From an uncultured Clostridia bacterium (GTDB lineage: Bacteria > Bacillota > Clostridia > Monoglobales > Monoglobaceae): DNA of 5,899 nt. Both the position numbers and the translations under genes were made by a program. Under the pieces are notes generated by a model. It had not been told where the DNA came from. It did not search any database and saw only the letters and a program-made list of their open reading frames with translations. Positions 4,301 through 5,899 of this stretch are shown piece after piece; position 1 is the first letter of the stretch; each line of letters starts with the position of its first letter. The DNA is taken from positions 1 through 5,899 of the forward strand of contig CAMCUJ010000097.1 of NCBI GenBank assembly GCA_945878965.1. Reading direction: 5' to 3'.

Positions 4301-5899
4301 GCTTATCCAGATCCTTATCATTAAAAAGCACATAACAATTAGCTTGTATTGACGGATCACGTCCGGCTCTGCCTGCCTCCTGTATGTAATTCTCCAAAGA
4401 ATCCGATATATCATAATGAATTACAAGCTTTACATCTTTCTTGTCAACACCCATACCAAAAGCAGACGTGGCAACTATTATTTGAGTATCATCGTTTATA
4501 AAAGAGTCCTGATTTTCTATTTTATTTTTGCTTAGCATCTTACCGTTAAACGGTCTTGCCGAAAATCCATCTCTGCATAGCTTATCTGCGATTTCAAAGG
4601 TTCGTTTTGTCCTTGATACATATACAATAGTCGGGCAATTCTTTTCTTCAATAAAACTTCTGAGAGTTGAATATTTTTCTTCCTCCGTTTCCTTATAAAG
4701 CACCGCATATCTGAGATTGGTTCTCTCGGCATTGGTTGCGTATAATTCAAGCTCAATATCAAGCTTTTGTTTAAAATAATCCCTTATATCGCTTACTACC
4801 TTTTGTTTAGCGGTCGCAGTAAAACAAGAAACAGGAATTCTATTGTTGCTTTGTTTCTTTTTCTGAAGTTCTCTTATAAAGTCGCCTATATACAAATAAT
4901 CAACTCTGAAGTCCTGTCCCCACGAAGAAAAACAGTGTGCCTCATCAATAACAAATCTCACAACATTACGGGATATAAGTAACTTCTCTATTGTTCGGGA
5001 ACGCAAAGATTCAGGAGAGATATACAAAAGTGTTGCAAGTCCGCTCCGCACTCTTTCTATTGCCTCTGCACGTTCAATAGGGTCAAGCAAACCGTTTATT
5101 GTAACTGCATCCACTATTCCCATTTTCGCAAGGTTATCCACCTGATCCTTCATAAGTGATTGAAGCGGAGATATAACAATCGTCAATCCCTTTACATTCT
5201 CTCCCGCCATTAAGGCCGGCAACTGAAAGGTAATGGATTTACCTCCGCCTGTCGGGAATATCGCAAGCAACGAACGGTTATGCACAGCAGCATCAGCCGC
5301 CTTTTCCTGTAGCGGTTCACCATTGTATGTACGAAACTCTTCGTATCCGAATATGGTCTTTAGCTTTGATTTTACATTAAGCATTTCATTGCAATATTTA
5401 CAGCCCGACTCACACGGTGTACCTCTGAGCATCTTCATAACATTATCTGTCAACGGATAATTTCTGTATACCCACGCAGGTGTAATTGAATATTTATCAT
5501 TTGCCGAAATCAAAGCCAAACAATACGCAAGTTCAACAGGATTGTTCTTTATAATCGATGCAACATCTGCGTTTATGCATAGTTGCTCACTAAACTCCAT
5601 TTTTATCAATACCTCAACATCGACAGAGAACTGAGCCCCTACATATTTAAAAAATCCGCTGAATTTTTCATTATTCGCAAGCAAGGAATAATAAATATTT
5701 TTCAGATTGAAATCCAGTTTTTCAAAAGCATTTATCTCATCATAGAATAAAGTCATCGCCTTTTTTGAATCGTTCAAAGGATTATTAAGTTCATCAACCT
5801 GCAGTTTATCATCTTTGAGTAATTTATGATACGGATGCTGAGGAAACAACAGCGGTGACAGGCACAAAGTATCAATAATATGCGATTTTTCATCCACTA
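1314..5899 (-). CDS. Exonuclease-RecQ-UvrD multidomain helicase (5' end outside window)
   Basis: One unbroken frame of 1527 codons; numbering starts at a GTG at 5897, which is probably not the real start. Residues 1-57 resemble the C-terminal part of a DEDDh exonuclease (DTLCLS, a final Asp at D43). A cysteine cluster C162-x3-C166-x2-C169 follows. The RecQ SF2 core spans about 180-535: FGYEEFR motif 0, Walker A TGGGKS 216-221, motif Ia 242-253, DEAH 318-321 with the aromatic loop CFSSWGQDF, TAT 360-362, motif V FGMGVD 480-485, motif VI QEAGRAGR 506-513. Residues 560-890 look like several winged helices. The SF1A UvrD/Rep core spans about 970-1400: Q motif LSDAQ, Walker A GPGSGKT 994-1000, DEAQD 1100-1104, GDDDQNIYEFR 1129-1139, ENYRS 1162-1166, HKSKGREFD 1354-1362, VGLTRAK 1384-1390. 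All nucleotide-binding residues of both motors are present. A domain I do not recognise ends the protein. Expected role: ATP-driven DNA unwinding and end processing in repair or defence (inferred). The 5' regulatory region lies outside the window. Confidence 0.93.
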   Translation of the reverse strand, partial: VDEKSHIIDTLCLSPLLFPQHPYHKLLKDDKLQVDELNNPLNDSKKAMTLFYDEINAFEKLDFNLKNIYYSLLANNEKFSGFFKYVGAQFSVDVEVLIKMEFSEQLCINADVASIIKNNPVELAYCLALISANDKYSITPAWVYRNYPLTDNVMKMLRGTPCESGCKYCNEMLNVKSKLKTIFGYEEFRTYNGEPLQEKAADAAVHNRSLLAIFPTGGGKSITFQLPALMAGENVKGLTIVISPLQSLMKDQVDNLAKMGIVDAVTINGLLDPIERAEAIERVRSGLATLLYISPESLRSRTIEKLLISRNVVRFVIDEAHCFSSWGQDFRVDYLYIGDFIRELQKKKQSNNRIPVSCFTATAKQKVVSDIRDYFKQKLDIELELYATNAERTNLRYAVLYKETEEEKYSTLRSFIEEKNCPTIVYVSRTKRTFEIADKLCRDGFSARPFNGKMLSKNKIENQDSFINDDTQIIVATSAFGMGVDKKDVKLVIHYDISDSLENYIQEAGRAGRDPSIQANCYVLFNDKDLDKHFILLNQTKLSISEIQQVWKAIKDLTKFRPTVCRSPLEIARQAGWDESVADMETRVKTAVSALETAGYIKRGKNMPRVYATSILAKNMIEASNVIQSSKRFDEKQKENASRIMSCLISSRSIARAGNDEAESRVDYISDILGIPKPDVISAINLMREEGLLADSMDLTAYIHRIDSKNRSAMILRRYANLEKFLLSILPDEGMTVNLKEINEMAIEGGNKQSTVKLIKAILYYWTIKGYIKKQTENTERRVEIIPELSIEKLVGKYERRIKLAQFIVEYLYTKSLEKKNEEKEEVLVQFSVLEIQQEYRKVNNISGISAKNVEDALLYLSKIEALNIEGGFLVLYSAIEIQRLELDNRIKYKTEDYKQFSEFYKQRIQQIHIVGEYANMMVRDYSAALQFVNDYFQMDYKKFIAKYFKEERAKEINRNITPAKYKQLFESLSDAQLKIINDDSSKYIVVAAGPGSGKTRILVHKLASLLLLEDVKHEQLLMVTFSRAAATEFKKRLMELIGNAANFIEIKTFHSYCFDLIGKIGNLDTSETVVRDAAEMIRSGEVEIGRITKTVIVIDEAQDMDSDGFSFIEALMERNEDVRVIAVGDDDQNIYEFRDSDSKYLESFITERNAERYELLENYRSKANIVGLANAFAETIEKRIKTSPIIPIQKENGTVKLIKHKGYNLEIPIVNNIKATYKSGTAAVLTNTNDEALRVMGLLIKEGLKAKLIQSNDGFNLYNLMEVRSFLKEVTAHAKSAIISDEIWNTAKRNLEFKYETSECLDVCLNMLNEFEQINEKKYKTDLEVFIKESRYEDFYDATKKEIIVSTIHKSKGREFDNVYMLLNDVSYDCDADKRKIYVGLTRAKNDLYIHYTNSCFDDIDVCDVERVYDNNSYAEPEEIIMQLSYRDVFLGFFKDKKKWICNLRSGDMLYTKRDLLSVATLSGSKDVLKFSKSCMERIERLKKKGYSPYKAKVRFIVAWKGKDDEEESAVILPDIYFRKKN

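Noticed and set aside
5391..5414. CxxxCxxC as a radical-SAM motif
   Set aside because: The spacing matches, but there is no TIM-barrel context, no GGE motif, and the site directly precedes a RecQ core; a structural metal site is more likely.
1836..5460. Several + strand open frames of 71-92 codons across the helicase gene, and one minus-strand frame at 4532-4762
   Set aside because: All overlap a strongly conserved motif-bearing gene in other frames, are rich in Phe, Leu and Ile as expected of antisense shadows, and lack convincing start signals.
5763..5770. A-AAA-AAG heptamer in the helicase frame (minus strand, codons S44-K46)
   Set aside because: It matches a -1 frameshift slippery site, but such runs are common in AT-rich lysine codons. 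I see no strong stem-loop after it, and the zero frame continues cleanly through all domains.

Overview
The window is AT-rich with strong purine-rich ribosome binding sites and looks like a Firmicute, probably a gut or rumen clostridium (Lachnospiraceae/Oscillospiraceae type). That placement is inferred from base composition and protein style, not from a marker gene. It holds two real genes that converge on each other, with a decayed insertion sequence between them.

Layout: bases 1-88 are a leader with a GC-rich stem-loop and the ribosome binding site of the first gene. At 89-643 (+) lies a small zinc metallopeptidase-like protein of the YgjP/DUF45 (PF01863) family. At 706-1269 is a 564-bp insertion-sequence remnant. 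It has 16-bp terminal inverted repeats (14 of 16 matching), is flanked by TTAA, and carries only the N-terminal quarter or so of an IS1182/IS5-like transposase (709-1140, minus strand). The transposase's promoter, a 10-bp hairpin over the start region and the Shine-Dalgarno are still intact. From 1314 to the right edge, on the minus strand, runs one uninterrupted frame of 1527 codons that very probably continues beyond the window.

The large protein is the main interest. It is a single chain with what looks like the tail of a DEDDh 3'-5' exonuclease, a C-x3-C-x2-C cysteine cluster, a complete RecQ-type SF2 helicase core, about 350 residues rich in winged-helix-like segments, a complete but compact UvrD/Rep-type SF1A helicase core, and a C-terminal domain I cannot name. 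Two helicase motors from different superfamilies plus a nuclease in one polypeptide suggest a self-contained DNA-end or fork-processing machine, used in repair or possibly in anti-mobile-element defence. The sequence alone does not decide between these.

The two genes are convergent and so are not an operon. The helicase transcript runs towards the IS remnant in the transposase's orientation, and the IS hairpin with its U-rich tail is the only plausible terminator seen downstream of the helicase. YgjP-like proteins are often seen near type I restriction systems, but no restriction or methylation gene is present here.
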